Origin: Acidobacteriota bacterium
GTDB lineage: Bacteria > Acidobacteriota > Blastocatellia > Pyrinomonadales > Pyrinomonadaceae
Assembly: GCA_016716435.1 (NCBI GenBank)
Contig: JADJWI010000008.1
Location: forward strand, 1,121,501-1,185,500
Direction: 5' to 3'
DNA length: 64,000 nucleotides
The notes under the pieces are model-generated. The model saw only the letters and a program-made list of their open reading frames with translations, had not been told where the DNA came from and did no database searches. Below are positions 35,965-44,203 of this stretch, one piece after another (the stretch's first letter is position 1; every line of letters begins with the position of its first letter). The translations under genes and the position numbers were made by a program.

Positions 35965-37290
35965 ATGAAGAAAGTCTACCTTGAAACTTTCGGCTGTCAA
36001 ATGAATGTTTCGGATTCCGAGCGGGTCGCATCGTCGCTGGCCGCCGAGGGCTTAGAGCTCGTCCGAGACGAGCATTCGGCCGACCTAGTTTTGATAAATA
36101 CTTGTTCTGTCAGGGAAAAAGCCGAGCAAAAACTCTACACGCGGGTCGGCAGGGTCAGGCACCGTGAAGGAGCCAAACCGGTCATCGGGGTTATGGGATG
36201 CGTTGCCCAATTGGAAGGTGAAACGCTTTTCAAAAAGATCGAAGGAATCGACTTTGTACTCGGCACACGAGCGGTCGGAAGGGTCAATGAGGCGATCCGT
36301 AGGGTTCTCTCGGATGGTCCTGGCTATTCCGATCTAGGCGAGAGGGAAGTTGACTATGATTGGTCGGTCGCTGATGCTCAGCGGCATTCCCGTTCGGTCG
36401 CATTTGTTCCCATAATCGAAGGGTGCAACAAATTTTGCACATACTGCATCGTCCCATTTTCTCGCGGCAGGGAAACGAGCCTTTCCGCTTCTGAGATCAT
36501 CCGCCAGATACTCGAGCTAAAGCGAAATGGCGTCAAGGAAGTTCATTTGATCGGACAGAATGTCAATAGTTATCGACCGAAGACCGAATCCGGGCTGGAA
36601 GGCTTCAATGGCCGCACGCCTTTCTCGCGGTTGCTCAGGGCCGTTTCGGCCACAGGCATTGAAAGGATCAAATTTAACACTTCTTTTCCGCGTGATTTTG
36701 ATTCAGATATCGTCGATGCGATCGAGGAGAACGAAAATCTCTGCAACTGGGTGCACCTTCCGGTGCAGTCCGGGAGCAACAAAGTGCTTAAAAATATGCG
36801 GCGGCTCCATACGGTCGAGAGTTACAAGAAAAAGATCGATCGAATTAAGTCATCGCCGAGAGAGATCGCTTTGACGACGGACATAATCGTCGGATTTCCG
36901 GGTGAGACGGAAGAAGATTTCAGGGATACGGTTGAACTCTTCGAGTATTGTGAATACTCAATGGCTTATATTTTTAAGTACTCGCCGCGGCCGGACACGC
37001 CTGCTTTCGATATGCCCGACGACGTGCCGCCCGAAGAGAAGACACGACGATTTCTTGCGCTCGAGCGGGTGCAGAAACGTCTCCAGGCAAAGGATCTCGC
37101 AGGATATACGGGAAGAACCGTCTCGGTTTTGGCCGAAAGGCGCTCGGCCAAATCGTCGTCCGACCTTACCGGACATTCGACGAGCCACAAGGTTGTGAAT
37201 TTTCCGGGAACCGATGATATGCTAGGGAACATCGTCGATGTCCGCGTCACTAAGGCAAAGGCAAATTCGCTCTACGGAGAAGTGGTCTGA
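35965..37290 (+). CDS. miaB: tRNA-2-methylthio-N6-dimethylallyladenosine synthase MiaB
   Basis: Radical-SAM methylthiotransferase for A37 of tRNAs reading UNN codons. The ATG at 35965 gives MKKVYLETFGCQMNVSDSERV; the longer frame from 35836 runs antisense to dnaE and is rejected. The UPF0004 domain carries three cluster Cys (FGCQMN, INTCSVREKAEQ, GVMGCVAQ). The radical-SAM CxxxCxxC is in IIEGCNKFCTYCIVPFSRGRE. HLPVQSGSNKVLKNMRR and FPGETEEDF follow, then a C-terminal TRAM domain. 441 residues, normal size. Confidence 0.97.
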   Translation: MKKVYLETFGCQMNVSDSERVASSLAAEGLELVRDEHSADLVLINTCSVREKAEQKLYTRVGRVRHREGAKPVIGVMGCVAQLEGETLFKKIEGIDFVLGTRAVGRVNEAIRRVLSDGPGYSDLGEREVDYDWSVADAQRHSRSVAFVPIIEGCNKFCTYCIVPFSRGRETSLSASEIIRQILELKRNGVKEVHLIGQNVNSYRPKTESGLEGFNGRTPFSRLLRAVSATGIERIKFNTSFPRDFDSDIVDAIEENENLCNWVHLPVQSGSNKVLKNMRRLHTVESYKKKIDRIKSSPREIALTTDIIVGFPGETEEDFRDTVELFEYCEYSMAYIFKYSPRPDTPAFDMPDDVPPEEKTRRFLALERVQKRLQAKDLAGYTGRTVSVLAERRSAKSSSDLTGHSTSHKVVNFPGTDDMLGNIVDVRVTKAKANSLYGEVV

Positions 37291-37296
37291 TCTATC

Positions 37297-37788
37297 GTGA
37301 ACGAAACTTCCGAACTAATTGAAATGCGAATCGGGGCCCTGATAATGGACCCGAACACGAACTCGCCGATCGTCGTGCTTAAGGGGATCGAAAGCGAGAG
37401 CGTTCTTCCGATCTGGGTCGGTGCGTTCGAGGCAAATGCGATAGCGCTCGAAATAGAAAAGATCGTCCCGCAGAGGCCGATGACGCACGACCTTCTTAAG
37501 AACTTAGTGTTGGCCTGTGGGTTAAAGCCAGGAAAGATCGTTGTTACGGACCTGATCGACAACACTTTCTTTGCCAGGATCGAGCTTGAAGATGACGAAG
37601 GTCAACCGATAGTCTTTGACGCTCGGCCTTCCGATGCTATAGCCCTAGCGTTAAGGCTCGACTGCCCGATATTTGTTGAGAGCCGTGTCTTGGAACTTTC
37701 CGCGACCTCGACCAAAGGCGACGAAAGCTCCACCGATGATGAAGAGAGTGGGCAGTCAGTCGAAGATTGGCCCGAAGTCATCGGTTAA
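37297..37788 (+). CDS. Bifunctional nuclease family protein (DUF151)
   Basis: 163 residues, GTG start at 37297, 6 bp after miaB. PIVVLKGIESESVLPIWVGAFEANAIALEIE and RPMTHDLLKNLVLACG are the DUF151 signature, with ARPSDAIALALRLDCPIFV near the end. The C-terminal 30 residues are acidic and Ser-rich. Family members have been described as DNase/RNase proteins; the role here is not evident. Between miaB and parA it is likely part of one transcript. Confidence 0.92.
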   Translation: MNETSELIEMRIGALIMDPNTNSPIVVLKGIESESVLPIWVGAFEANAIALEIEKIVPQRPMTHDLLKNLVLACGLKPGKIVVTDLIDNTFFARIELEDDEGQPIVFDARPSDAIALALRLDCPIFVESRVLELSATSTKGDESSTDDEESGQSVEDWPEVIG

Positions 37789-37807
37789 TCCCAATTTTTT
37801 AACTTTA

Positions 37808-38599
37808 ATGATAATTGCTATCACCAACCAAAAAGGCGGTGTCGGTAAAACCACCACCGCGATAAATCTGGCAGCCGCATGTGCCGAAAAGGGAAAGCGC
37901 GTGCTTCTGATCGACCTCGATCCGCAAAGCAATACCTCCCTCTCGTTCATCGATCCCGCACGCGTCTCTCTGGGATCCTATGAATTCTTTACGGAAACGG
38001 ATAAGTCGTCTGATGACTATATTTACGAGACCTCGGTTGAGAACTTACATTTGATACCAGCGCGTATTAACTTGGCGAAACTTGAGGCAAAGCTGATCGG
38101 CGATTTTGACTCCGCGTACAAACTGCGCGACCGGCTTGCCCCGGTCATCTCGTCGTACGATCTTATTTTGATCGACACCCCGCCAACGCTCGGCATCATT
38201 ACGGTAAATGCTCTTGTAGCAGCGAACTACGTTCTGGTACCGATCCAGGCCTCATATTTTGCATTAGAGGGAACTGACGACCTGCTTGAGACTATCGATA
38301 AGGTTCGCTCGCGGCCGAATCCTGATCTCGACCTGCTCGGAGTGCTCGTTACGCTTTTTGACCGGCGGACGTCGTTATCAAAAGATGTCGAAGCACATAT
38401 TCGTAAGGTTTTTGGAGCAAAGACGTTCAAGACCTTGATAGGACGAAGCGTCCGCCTCGAGGAATCGCCCGCTCACAAGCTTTCGATTCTTGATTACGCT
38501 CCGCGTTCTTCAGGCGCGACCGAATATAGAGAATTGGCTAAGGAGGTGCTTAAGCGTGTTGAAAAGAGGACTACCAACCGGCGTGCAAATGCGGCATGA
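37808..38599 (+). CDS. parA: Chromosome partitioning ATPase ParA
   Basis: 263 residues from the ATG at 37808, which gives MIIAITNQKGGVGKTTTAINLAAA. That stretch is the deviant Walker A with both Lys residues, and it is the expected first strand. VLLIDLDPQSNTS is A', and YDLILIDTPPTLG is Walker B. LVPIQASYFALEGTDDLL and FDRRTSLSKDVEAHI are typical of chromosomal ParA/Soj. An upstream in-frame ATG at 37673 is inside the DUF151 gene. It overlaps parB by 44 bp. With ParB it would segregate replicated origins. Confidence 0.95.
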   Translation: MIIAITNQKGGVGKTTTAINLAAACAEKGKRVLLIDLDPQSNTSLSFIDPARVSLGSYEFFTETDKSSDDYIYETSVENLHLIPARINLAKLEAKLIGDFDSAYKLRDRLAPVISSYDLILIDTPPTLGIITVNALVAANYVLVPIQASYFALEGTDDLLETIDKVRSRPNPDLDLLGVLVTLFDRRTSLSKDVEAHIRKVFGAKTFKTLIGRSVRLEESPAHKLSILDYAPRSSGATEYRELAKEVLKRVEKRTTNRRANAA

Positions 38600-39404
38600 C
38601 GCACATTACGTGGATTCGCTCGGGGCACCTGTGTCCACGATCGGCCGCAAGATCGCGATAGATCTGATAGAGCCGAATCCCGAGCAGCCGCGTTCCGAAT
38701 TCGGTGACCTAACTGACCTTACTGCTTCAATAAAGGAAAAAGGCGTTTTAGAGCCGCTTCTGGTCAAGCCAATCTCTAAGTCGGGCCGGTGGATGATCAT
38801 CGCCGGCGAACGACGCTGGAGGTCAGCCAAACTTGCCGGACTAACTGAAGTGCCTTGCATCGAGATGGATCTTGATGAGCAAGGCGTCGCGGAGATCGCA
38901 CTCATCGAAAACCTTCAGCGGAAAGACCTCAATCTTTGGGAGGAAGCGGACGGCCTTGCCGCACTTCAGCAAAGATATGGCTACACCCAGGAAGAGATCT
39001 CAAAAAAGATAAGCAAGAGCCGTACGACCGTAACAGAGTTTCTCACGATCGCCGGACTGCCGGCTGAGATCCGCGAGCGCTGCAAAGCGCTTAAAGTCAC
39101 CACAAAATCCTCACTTCTCGAGGTCGCCCGCCAATTCGACGAGCCGGCAATGAACGAATATCTCGATACACTCGCAGGCGGTCCAAAGCGAACTACGAGC
39201 GATCCTAAACCTAAGCGTACCAAACTAGCTGAGACCCCGTCGGTTGAATCCTCGCCGTCAGAAGGCAAAGCTTCGGACTTCAAGTATCAATCGCCCGACG
39301 GGTCGTTTACGGTGTCTGTCTCATTTGCCGGCAAAGCCTCTGGCAAGCGAACTGAGGTGCTTAAAGCACTTAAAGCGGCCTTCGATGCTGTGAAGGGGTC
39401 CTGA
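38556..39404 (+). CDS. parB: Chromosome partitioning protein ParB
   Basis: About 282 residues. The start is set at GTG 38556 (TTG at 38559 also possible) because AGGAGG lies at 38541-38546; it sits 44 bp inside parA. The ParB N-domain includes IEPNPEQPR, VLEPLLVKP and IAGERRWRSAKLAGLTEVPC, the CTP-binding GERR motif. The helix-turn-helix region has ALIENLQRKDLNLWEEADGLAALQQRYGYTQEEISKKI. A linker and a short C-terminal domain follow. No canonical 16-bp parS was found in the window, though this was an eye search only. Confidence 0.94.
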   Translation: MLKRGLPTGVQMRHDAHYVDSLGAPVSTIGRKIAIDLIEPNPEQPRSEFGDLTDLTASIKEKGVLEPLLVKPISKSGRWMIIAGERRWRSAKLAGLTEVPCIEMDLDEQGVAEIALIENLQRKDLNLWEEADGLAALQQRYGYTQEEISKKISKSRTTVTEFLTIAGLPAEIRERCKALKVTTKSSLLEVARQFDEPAMNEYLDTLAGGPKRTTSDPKPKRTKLAETPSVESSPSEGKASDFKYQSPDGSFTVSVSFAGKASGKRTEVLKALKAAFDAVKGS

Positions 39405-39619
39405 GCCTGGGATTCCTACGCCTACCGCGTTATTACATAATCCTTATTATCAGACGCAGTATATTCGCGGCCATCGGGGCGGCTTTTACTATGTCCCCCT
39501 TTGTACGTCCTCGGTTCTTGTTATTCTTTCAGATCAGGAATTCAATCCGGTTCGACTCAACCACTTCTCTGTAGCAACACCGGTCGTGTCTGGTCGCTTA
39601 CTCGCCCGGTTACGGTTCT

Positions 39620-39648
39620 TTGACACTTTTATCCAGAAAGCTTACACT
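39620..39648 (+). promoter_or_regulatory. Sigma70-type promoter for metK-ahcY
   Basis: TTGACA at 39620-39625 and TACACT at 39643-39648 with a 17-base spacer, near-consensus. The expected transcript start is near 39655, a leader of about 50 bases. The rest of the 301-bp gap after parB (39405-39705) shows no ORF. I see no recognisable SAM or SAH riboswitch core in it. Confidence 0.75.
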
Positions 39649-39705
39649 TTTGAGTTTGTTGTTAGGACAGAAATTTATTCTAGTAAACGTTAAGGAGCTT
39701 CAATT

Positions 39706-40869
39706 TTGAGGAACGGAAACTTTCTATTTACTTCTGAATCTGTGACCGAGGGACACCCGGATAAGATCGCGGATAATATTTCCGATGCCATTCTCGATGC
39801 GATTTTCGAAGTGGACCCGATGGCCCGTGTCGCGTGCGAGACTCTCGTGACTACAGGTATGGCCGTAGTCGCCGGCGAGATCACGACCACTGCAGAGGTT
39901 GACTACAAAAAGATCATTCGCGACACGGTGCATGAGATCGGCTACAACGATGCCGAGTTCGGATTTGATTCGAACACCTGTGCGGTCATCGATGCCATCG
40001 GCAAGCAGTCGCCGGATATTTCCCAGGGCGTTGACACCGGCGGTGCGGGCGACCAGGGGCTGATGTTCGGTTTTGCCTGTGACGAAACCCCGGAGCTTAT
40101 GCCGATGCCGATCCAGATGGCACATAACCTGACTCGCAGGCTTTCGCAGGTGCGTCGTGATGGGACTGTTCCCTATCTCCGTCCGGATGGAAAATCGCAG
40201 GTTTCTATCGAATACCGCGACGGCCGTCCATTCCGAGTTGAGGCTGTCGTTATTTCGACCCAGACAGCTGACCTTGAGATCGAGGACATTCGCCGCGATA
40301 TCATGGAGCACGTCATCAAGCCGGTTATCCCGGCCGAACTCCTCGACGAAAACACAAAATACCACATCAACCCGACCGGCAAGTTCGTTATCGGCGGCCC
40401 GATGGGCGATGCCGGGTTGACCGGACGCAAGATCATTGTCGATACCTACGGCGGTTATGCACCGCATGGCGGCGGAGCTTTCTCGGGCAAGGATCCGACA
40501 AAGGTTGACCGTTCGGCGGCATATATGGCTCGTTATATTGCGAAGAACGTCGTCGCTGCAGGGCTTGCGAGCCGCTGTACGCTACAACTCGCCTATGCTA
40601 TCGGCGTTGCGGAGCCTGTTTCGGTCCTTATTGATACCGAAGGAACCGGTAAGATCGATGACGAGCGGATCGCCGATATCGTCCGTGAGAATTTCACGCT
40701 GACGCCGAACGCGATCATTGAAACGCTCGACCTTCGCCGGCCGATCTACAAGGCAACCGCCCGCTTCGGCCACTTTGGCCGGACGAACGGCGAATTCACT
40801 TGGGAAAAGACTGACAAGGCGGAGGCCCTCCGGCTTGCTGCTGAAAAAGGAGCTGCAACAAATGGCTAA
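39706..40869 (+). CDS. metK: S-adenosylmethionine synthase
   Basis: Makes SAM from methionine and ATP. 387 residues with a TTG start at 39706, supported by AAGGAG at 39692-39697. The protein starts RNGNFLFTSESVTEGHPDKI, where the GHPDK loop is the ATP site. GAGDQGLMFGFACDET, GPMGDAGLTGRKIIVDTYGG and GGGAFSGKDPTKVDRSAAYMARYIAKN are all family signatures. It shares an operon with ahcY, whose ATG lies inside the metK end (8-bp overlap), pairing SAM synthesis with recycling of its product. Confidence 0.97.
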   Translation: MRNGNFLFTSESVTEGHPDKIADNISDAILDAIFEVDPMARVACETLVTTGMAVVAGEITTTAEVDYKKIIRDTVHEIGYNDAEFGFDSNTCAVIDAIGKQSPDISQGVDTGGAGDQGLMFGFACDETPELMPMPIQMAHNLTRRLSQVRRDGTVPYLRPDGKSQVSIEYRDGRPFRVEAVVISTQTADLEIEDIRRDIMEHVIKPVIPAELLDENTKYHINPTGKFVIGGPMGDAGLTGRKIIVDTYGGYAPHGGGAFSGKDPTKVDRSAAYMARYIAKNVVAAGLASRCTLQLAYAIGVAEPVSVLIDTEGTGKIDDERIADIVRENFTLTPNAIIETLDLRRPIYKATARFGHFGRTNGEFTWEKTDKAEALRLAAEKGAATNG

Positions 40870-42142
40870 CCCCGGAACCTCAATGCAACACGATATTAAG
40901 GACATAAATCTCGCCCCGCAGGGCAAACAGCGTATCGAATGGGCCGACCGCGAAATGCCGGTTCTCCGGCTTATTCGTGAGCGTTTTGAGCAGGAAAAGC
41001 CGCTTGAGGGCGTCCGCTTGGTTGCGTGTGCCCACATCACCACCGAAACTGCGAACCTCGCCCGTACGCTGCAGGCCGGCGGAGCCGAGGCACTTTTGAT
41101 CGCTTCAAACCCGCTTTCGACACAGGATGACGTAGCGGCTTCGCTGGTTGCCGATTGGGGCATTCCGGTGATGGCGATAAAGGGTGAATCTACAGAGACT
41201 TACGTCAGCCACGTTAAGGCTGCACTTGAAACGAATCCGAACCTCATCATCGATGACGGATCCGACGTTGTGGCGACGATGATCAAGGAAAAGCCGGAGC
41301 TTATCGGCAACCTGATCGGCACCACCGAAGAGACCACGACCGGCATTGTTCGCCTTAACGCGATGGTGAAAGCCGGCGTGCTCACCTTCCCTTCTATCGC
41401 TGTAAATGACGCTCAGACCAAGCATTTCTTCGATAACCGCTACGGAACGGGCCAATCGACACTTGATGGCGTTATCCGTGCGACCAACATCCTGCTCGCG
41501 GGTAAAACGATCGTCGTCGTCGGCTACGGCTGGTGCGGAAAGGGCGTCGCGATGCGTGCCCGCGGAATGGGTGGCAACGTCGTCGTTTGCGAGATCGATC
41601 CGATCAAGGCGATCGAGGCCGTTATGGACGGAATGCGTGTGCTCCCGATGAAGGAAGCCGCCAAGATCGGCGATTTCTTCATCACCGTCACCGGCAATCG
41701 CCACGTGATCGACAAGGAACATTTCGAAGTGATGAAGGACGGAGCGATCGTCTGCAACAGCGGCCACTTCGACCTCGAGCTCAACCTCGATGCACTTCGC
41801 GAAATGAGCGAGCCGATGATCAAGCGTCGTCCGTTCGTTGACGAATACATCAGTCGCGATGGCGGAAAGAGCGTTATCGTTCTTGGCGAAGGCCGTCTTA
41901 TCAACCTCGCCGCCGCCGAAGGCCATCCGGCTTCCGTGATGGATATGTCGTTCGCAAACCAGGCCCTTTCGGCTGAATATCTCGTTAAGCAGAAAGGAAA
42001 GCTCGGAGCAGGCGTCCATGTCCTCCCGGCCGAGGTCGATCAGGAGATCGCTTCCCTCAAACTCCGAGCAATGGGTATCAACATCGACGAACTGACCCCC
42101 GAAATGATCGAATACATGGGCAGTTGGGAAACCGGAACCTAG
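40862..42142 (+). CDS. ahcY: Adenosylhomocysteinase
   Basis: Hydrolyses S-adenosylhomocysteine to adenosine and homocysteine. 426 residues from ATG 40862 (MANPGTSMQHDIKDINLA); an in-frame upstream ATG at 40718 is inside metK. Signatures: ACAHITTETANLARTL-type substrate loop, ASNPLSTQDDVAASL, AVNDAQTKHFFDNRYGTGQSTLDG, the NAD site VVVGYGWCGKGVAMRARGMG and CNSGHFDLEL. ATGs and ribosome sites (GGAG near 40848) fit coupling with metK. A terminator follows. Confidence 0.97.
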   Translation: MANPGTSMQHDIKDINLAPQGKQRIEWADREMPVLRLIRERFEQEKPLEGVRLVACAHITTETANLARTLQAGGAEALLIASNPLSTQDDVAASLVADWGIPVMAIKGESTETYVSHVKAALETNPNLIIDDGSDVVATMIKEKPELIGNLIGTTEETTTGIVRLNAMVKAGVLTFPSIAVNDAQTKHFFDNRYGTGQSTLDGVIRATNILLAGKTIVVVGYGWCGKGVAMRARGMGGNVVVCEIDPIKAIEAVMDGMRVLPMKEAAKIGDFFITVTGNRHVIDKEHFEVMKDGAIVCNSGHFDLELNLDALREMSEPMIKRRPFVDEYISRDGGKSVIVLGEGRLINLAAAEGHPASVMDMSFANQALSAEYLVKQKGKLGAGVHVLPAEVDQEIASLKLRAMGINIDELTPEMIEYMGSWETGT

Positions 42143-42146
42143 TGCG

Positions 42147-42178
42147 TGAATCGTAAATAGTAAATCGTGAATAGTGAA
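42147..42178 (+). repeat. Short heptamer tandem array downstream of ahcY
   Basis: Four and a half copies of a 7-base unit of form T(G/A)AAT(C/A)G: TGAATCG, TAAATAG, TAAATCG, TGAATAG, TGAA. It lies between the ahcY stop and its terminator. It resembles the heptameric short tandem repeats known from some other phyla. Confidence 0.7.
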
Positions 42179-42207
42179 AAGGCTCGGCATTTTGCCGGGC
42201 CTTTTTC
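42177..42207 (+). terminator. Intrinsic terminator of metK-ahcY
   Basis: Arms GGCTCGGC and GCCGGGCC (one G-T pair) around an ATTTT loop, preceded by AAAA and followed by a T-run. Confidence 0.88.
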
Positions 42208-42399
42208 TATTTTGCCATTCGAGAGTGTGTGGAGCGGCGTGAGATTCGCGATCGTTGTGTCGCGTGTTTCACACGCTCGGGCAACCGGGTGTAAACTGTC
42301 TACACATTTCGCTTCGCTGCATGTGTAGCTAAAGTTATCGCCGCGCGCTCCGCACGCTTCGGAACGTAAATACGCCAGCCCGTAAGGGGTACACTCCTT
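42208..42399. other. Non-coding stretch with small inverted repeats
   Basis: No convincing gene. Two imperfect palindromes are visible: GCGTGT / ACACGC around TTC near 42262-42276, and CTACACAT / ATGTGTAG with a 13-base loop near 42299-42327. They look like members or remnants of the hairpin family seen at 43.3, 44.7 and 46.7 kb. Confidence 0.45.
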
Positions 42400-42819
42400 C
42401 TAGAAACTACCAAATGGAAGCCCGAAGATCTCCATTGCCCGTGACTTGAGAAGTAAATAAATGAAAAAGGCAGCGATGGCGGCGTGGATGCCGATGATCC
42501 ACCAGCCGGCTCGGTCAAAGCGTTTTGTCTCCATCCAGCCGTCCTGGGCGCTCTGCAGGAAGACCGAGAGAAAGAGGCCGGCGTATGGCACGAACCGCAG
42601 AAACATTAGCCATTGGCTCGCCCCGATGTTCCTGAGCCGCATAACGTCGAGCACGACACCGGCGACCGAGAGGATCAGCGCAAGATAGCGAAAGATCGAG
42701 CTTTCCGGCCCAAAATACATCACTGCGAAAACAGCAGTGAACATCATCATTACCCGCAAAGCAAAGTAACTGATCCGGTCCACGCCCGGATATTTGTTTT
42801 CGAAACTCTCTCCCGCCAT
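42400..42819 (-). CDS. Small integral membrane protein, unknown function
   Basis: 139 residues with four predicted membrane segments: the FALRVMMMFTAVFAVMYFG region, YLALILSVAGVVLDVM, FVPYAGLFLSVFLQS and AGWWIIGIHAAIAAFFIYLL. The piece RNIGASQWLMFLRFVPYAGL recalls DUF805-type proteins, but the match is not firm. It stands alone on the minus strand next to repeat-rich DNA. ATG at 42817-42819. Confidence 0.68.
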   Translation of the reverse strand: MAGESFENKYPGVDRISYFALRVMMMFTAVFAVMYFGPESSIFRYLALILSVAGVVLDVMRLRNIGASQWLMFLRFVPYAGLFLSVFLQSAQDGWMETKRFDRAGWWIIGIHAAIAAFFIYLLLKSRAMEIFGLPFGSF

Positions 42820-43340
42820 ACCTCAGGATTCTATCAGAAACTGGCTAACGCCGAAATATTTTTTTCTTAGTGCAAAATCCGTCACCAGCGTTTTCCCGGC
42901 ATTGGTTTTGGGCCGAAATCGCTCCGGTTTCGGCGTTTTTCCGCCCGGCGACGCGCTTTTCGCCCGCGGGTGACGGGTAATTCTCAGCCGGAGAATATCG
43001 GAGCCCGGAGGCCGGCCATTCGTCAATGCTTTCAACTGAACTGCTTTCCCAGATCAGAGCCCGCGTCGAGGGTGGAAAATGTTGCGTCCAGGACCGGCCA
43101 AAATTGCAACAGACCGCCAAATTCCCGCATGCCCGATATCGACGAAATCCGCGTGCCACAGCCCCTCGACGCAACCACCGACAAACCCCATGAAAACCGC
43201 CGACGCAACCACAGACATTTCTAAGACCAGGCGATTCGGCAAGATGGGATCGAACGAAATAAGCCCTTCCCTGTAAACGGTGATCTAATGGTCGGGCCGA
43301 TAAGTTGATACGGAGAGCGGGCGGAGCCTGCGGCATTAAT
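42820..43340. other. No gene recognised; GC-rich decayed-looking stretch
   Basis: Long frames exist on the minus strand (43336 to 42845 and 43242 to 43054), but their translations are Arg/Cys/Pro-rich and match no family I know. A hairpin CCGAAA / TTTCGG at 42913-42933 followed by CGTTTTT could be a plus-strand terminator, with no gene above it. Probably non-coding or gene remnant. Confidence 0.4.
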
Positions 43341-43344
43341 GTAG

Positions 43345-43535
43345 CCCATAACGTGAGTTATGGGAAAAGCGTTTTTCGATGGGGTGAGTCGTCAGGAGAC
43401 GACGTCATTAGCTCCATTTCCAATGCCACCGTCTTCGACGGTTTCGATTCGATTTGGCGACCACCCACATCTTGCGATGTGGGCTACATCAATCGCGTCG
43501 TCTTCGACGACTCCGGCATTTCGCGAATGCAGCGG
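43345..43535 (+). repeat. Cluster of five perfect short hairpins (REP-like)
   Basis: Within 190 bp: CCCATAAC/GTTATGGG with loop GTGA (43345-43364); GTCGTC/GACGAC with loop AGGA (43388-43403); ACCGTC/GACGGT with loop TTC (43428-43442); CCCACATC/GATGTGGG with loop TTGC (43464-43483); GTCGTC/GACGAC with loop TTC (43497-43511). The last runs into TCCGGC(A/G)TTTCGCGAATGCAGCGG, which recurs near 44736. Parts recur at 46721-46780. No coding frame explains it. It resembles repetitive extragenic palindromes of the kind moved by RAYT transposases; no RAYT gene is in the window. Confidence 0.8.
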
Positions 43536-43555
43536 ACGCCCACGGTACCTGAAGA

Positions 43556-43810
43556 CTATCTCGAAAGCGATTCGGCCCAAAACGTCTCGAATTCGGTTTG
43601 GCTGATCTCATCGCTATTTGTTAGGCCGATCTCCGACAACGGCTGATCCGCTAAACCTGGTCCGAGCTCAATGTGGTAATCATGCCGAGACGTGAACCAC
43701 CTATCGCCGTAGATCTCGATCTGTCTCGTTGCCCACTCGCCTTCAAACTCAAAATACACGACCCCAGTGCCATACTGCGATTCCGCCGTGTGCTTAAAAT
43801 ACCTCTTCAT
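43556..43810 (-). CDS. Small DUF6881-like protein
   Basis: 84 residues. YFEFEGEWATRQIEIYGDRWFTS, then GLADQPLSEIGL and ISQTEFETFWAESL, follow the pattern of DUF6881-type small proteins (a strand-rich domain ending with an acidic helix containing FE-x-x-W), which occur in immunity-gene contexts. The protein is hydrophilic with no signal. Its 3' end abuts the hairpin cluster. I recall the family from pattern only, so the assignment is tentative; that it is a real gene is more certain. Confidence 0.65.
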   Translation of the reverse strand: MKRYFKHTAESQYGTGVVYFEFEGEWATRQIEIYGDRWFTSRHDYHIELGPGLADQPLSEIGLTNSDEISQTEFETFWAESLSR

Positions 43811-43909
43811 TCGAATATTGAAAAACTTCTAATGCACTCAGCCGTTACTTGATTCCGGGATTTCCGGAAAACACCTTCCGATCGCCCAAAGCCAAAATCA
43901 AAGTTTGAG

Positions 43910-44158
43910 CTAACTCGAACGCCCGAAAAGTCTTACTTGTTCCTGAAACAGTAGATATATGTAGTGGCACGCCGCATCTTCTGATGCAAAAACCTTTGTG
44001 TCGCTCTTGTTGCCTCGTTCGTCTAGATCGAAGACAGTCCACGTTCCATACGATTCTTGCAGGACAATCCCCGCAATCGACAAATGTCCGTCAAGCGAAT
44101 AGAAATTAGGATTGACGCCCAGCTCGTCTAGCTTCTTGCGTAGTGTGTTTCGGTTCAT
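43910..44158 (-). CDS. Small immunity-like protein
   Basis: 82 residues. The layout LRKKLDELGVNPNFYSLDG, then GTWTVFDLDERGNKSDTKVFASEDAACHYIYLLFQ, is the pattern of a small immunity-type family found in polymorphic-toxin loci: a helix, a YSLDG turn, strands with a W-x-V and a SEDEAC-like helix. No toxin gene is next to it. It lies in the same strand order as the DUF6881-like gene and a lipoprotein gene. Tentative family call. Confidence 0.62.
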   Translation of the reverse strand: MNRNTLRKKLDELGVNPNFYSLDGHLSIAGIVLQESYGTWTVFDLDERGNKSDTKVFASEDAACHYIYLLFQEQVRLFGRSS

Positions 44159-44203
44159 CCCTACTCAACTCAACAACGTGCGCAACTGACCGTGAACTGT
44201 CCC

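Noticed and set aside
39405..39705. Possible SAM or SAH riboswitch before metK-ahcY
   Set aside because: The 301-bp gap has a good promoter at 39620-39648, leaving only about 50 bases of leader, too short for known classes, and no conserved aptamer core was seen.
42257..42280. Palindrome resembling a parS site, 2.9 kb from parB
   Set aside because: The arms GCGTGT/ACACGC do not match the parS consensus TGTTTCACGTGAAACA, and it lies among other hairpins of the repeat family.
42845..43336. Minus-strand frame of 163 codons
   Set aside because: Composition is Arg/Cys/Pro-rich, there is no family resemblance, and it overlaps another equally poor frame; more likely non-coding.
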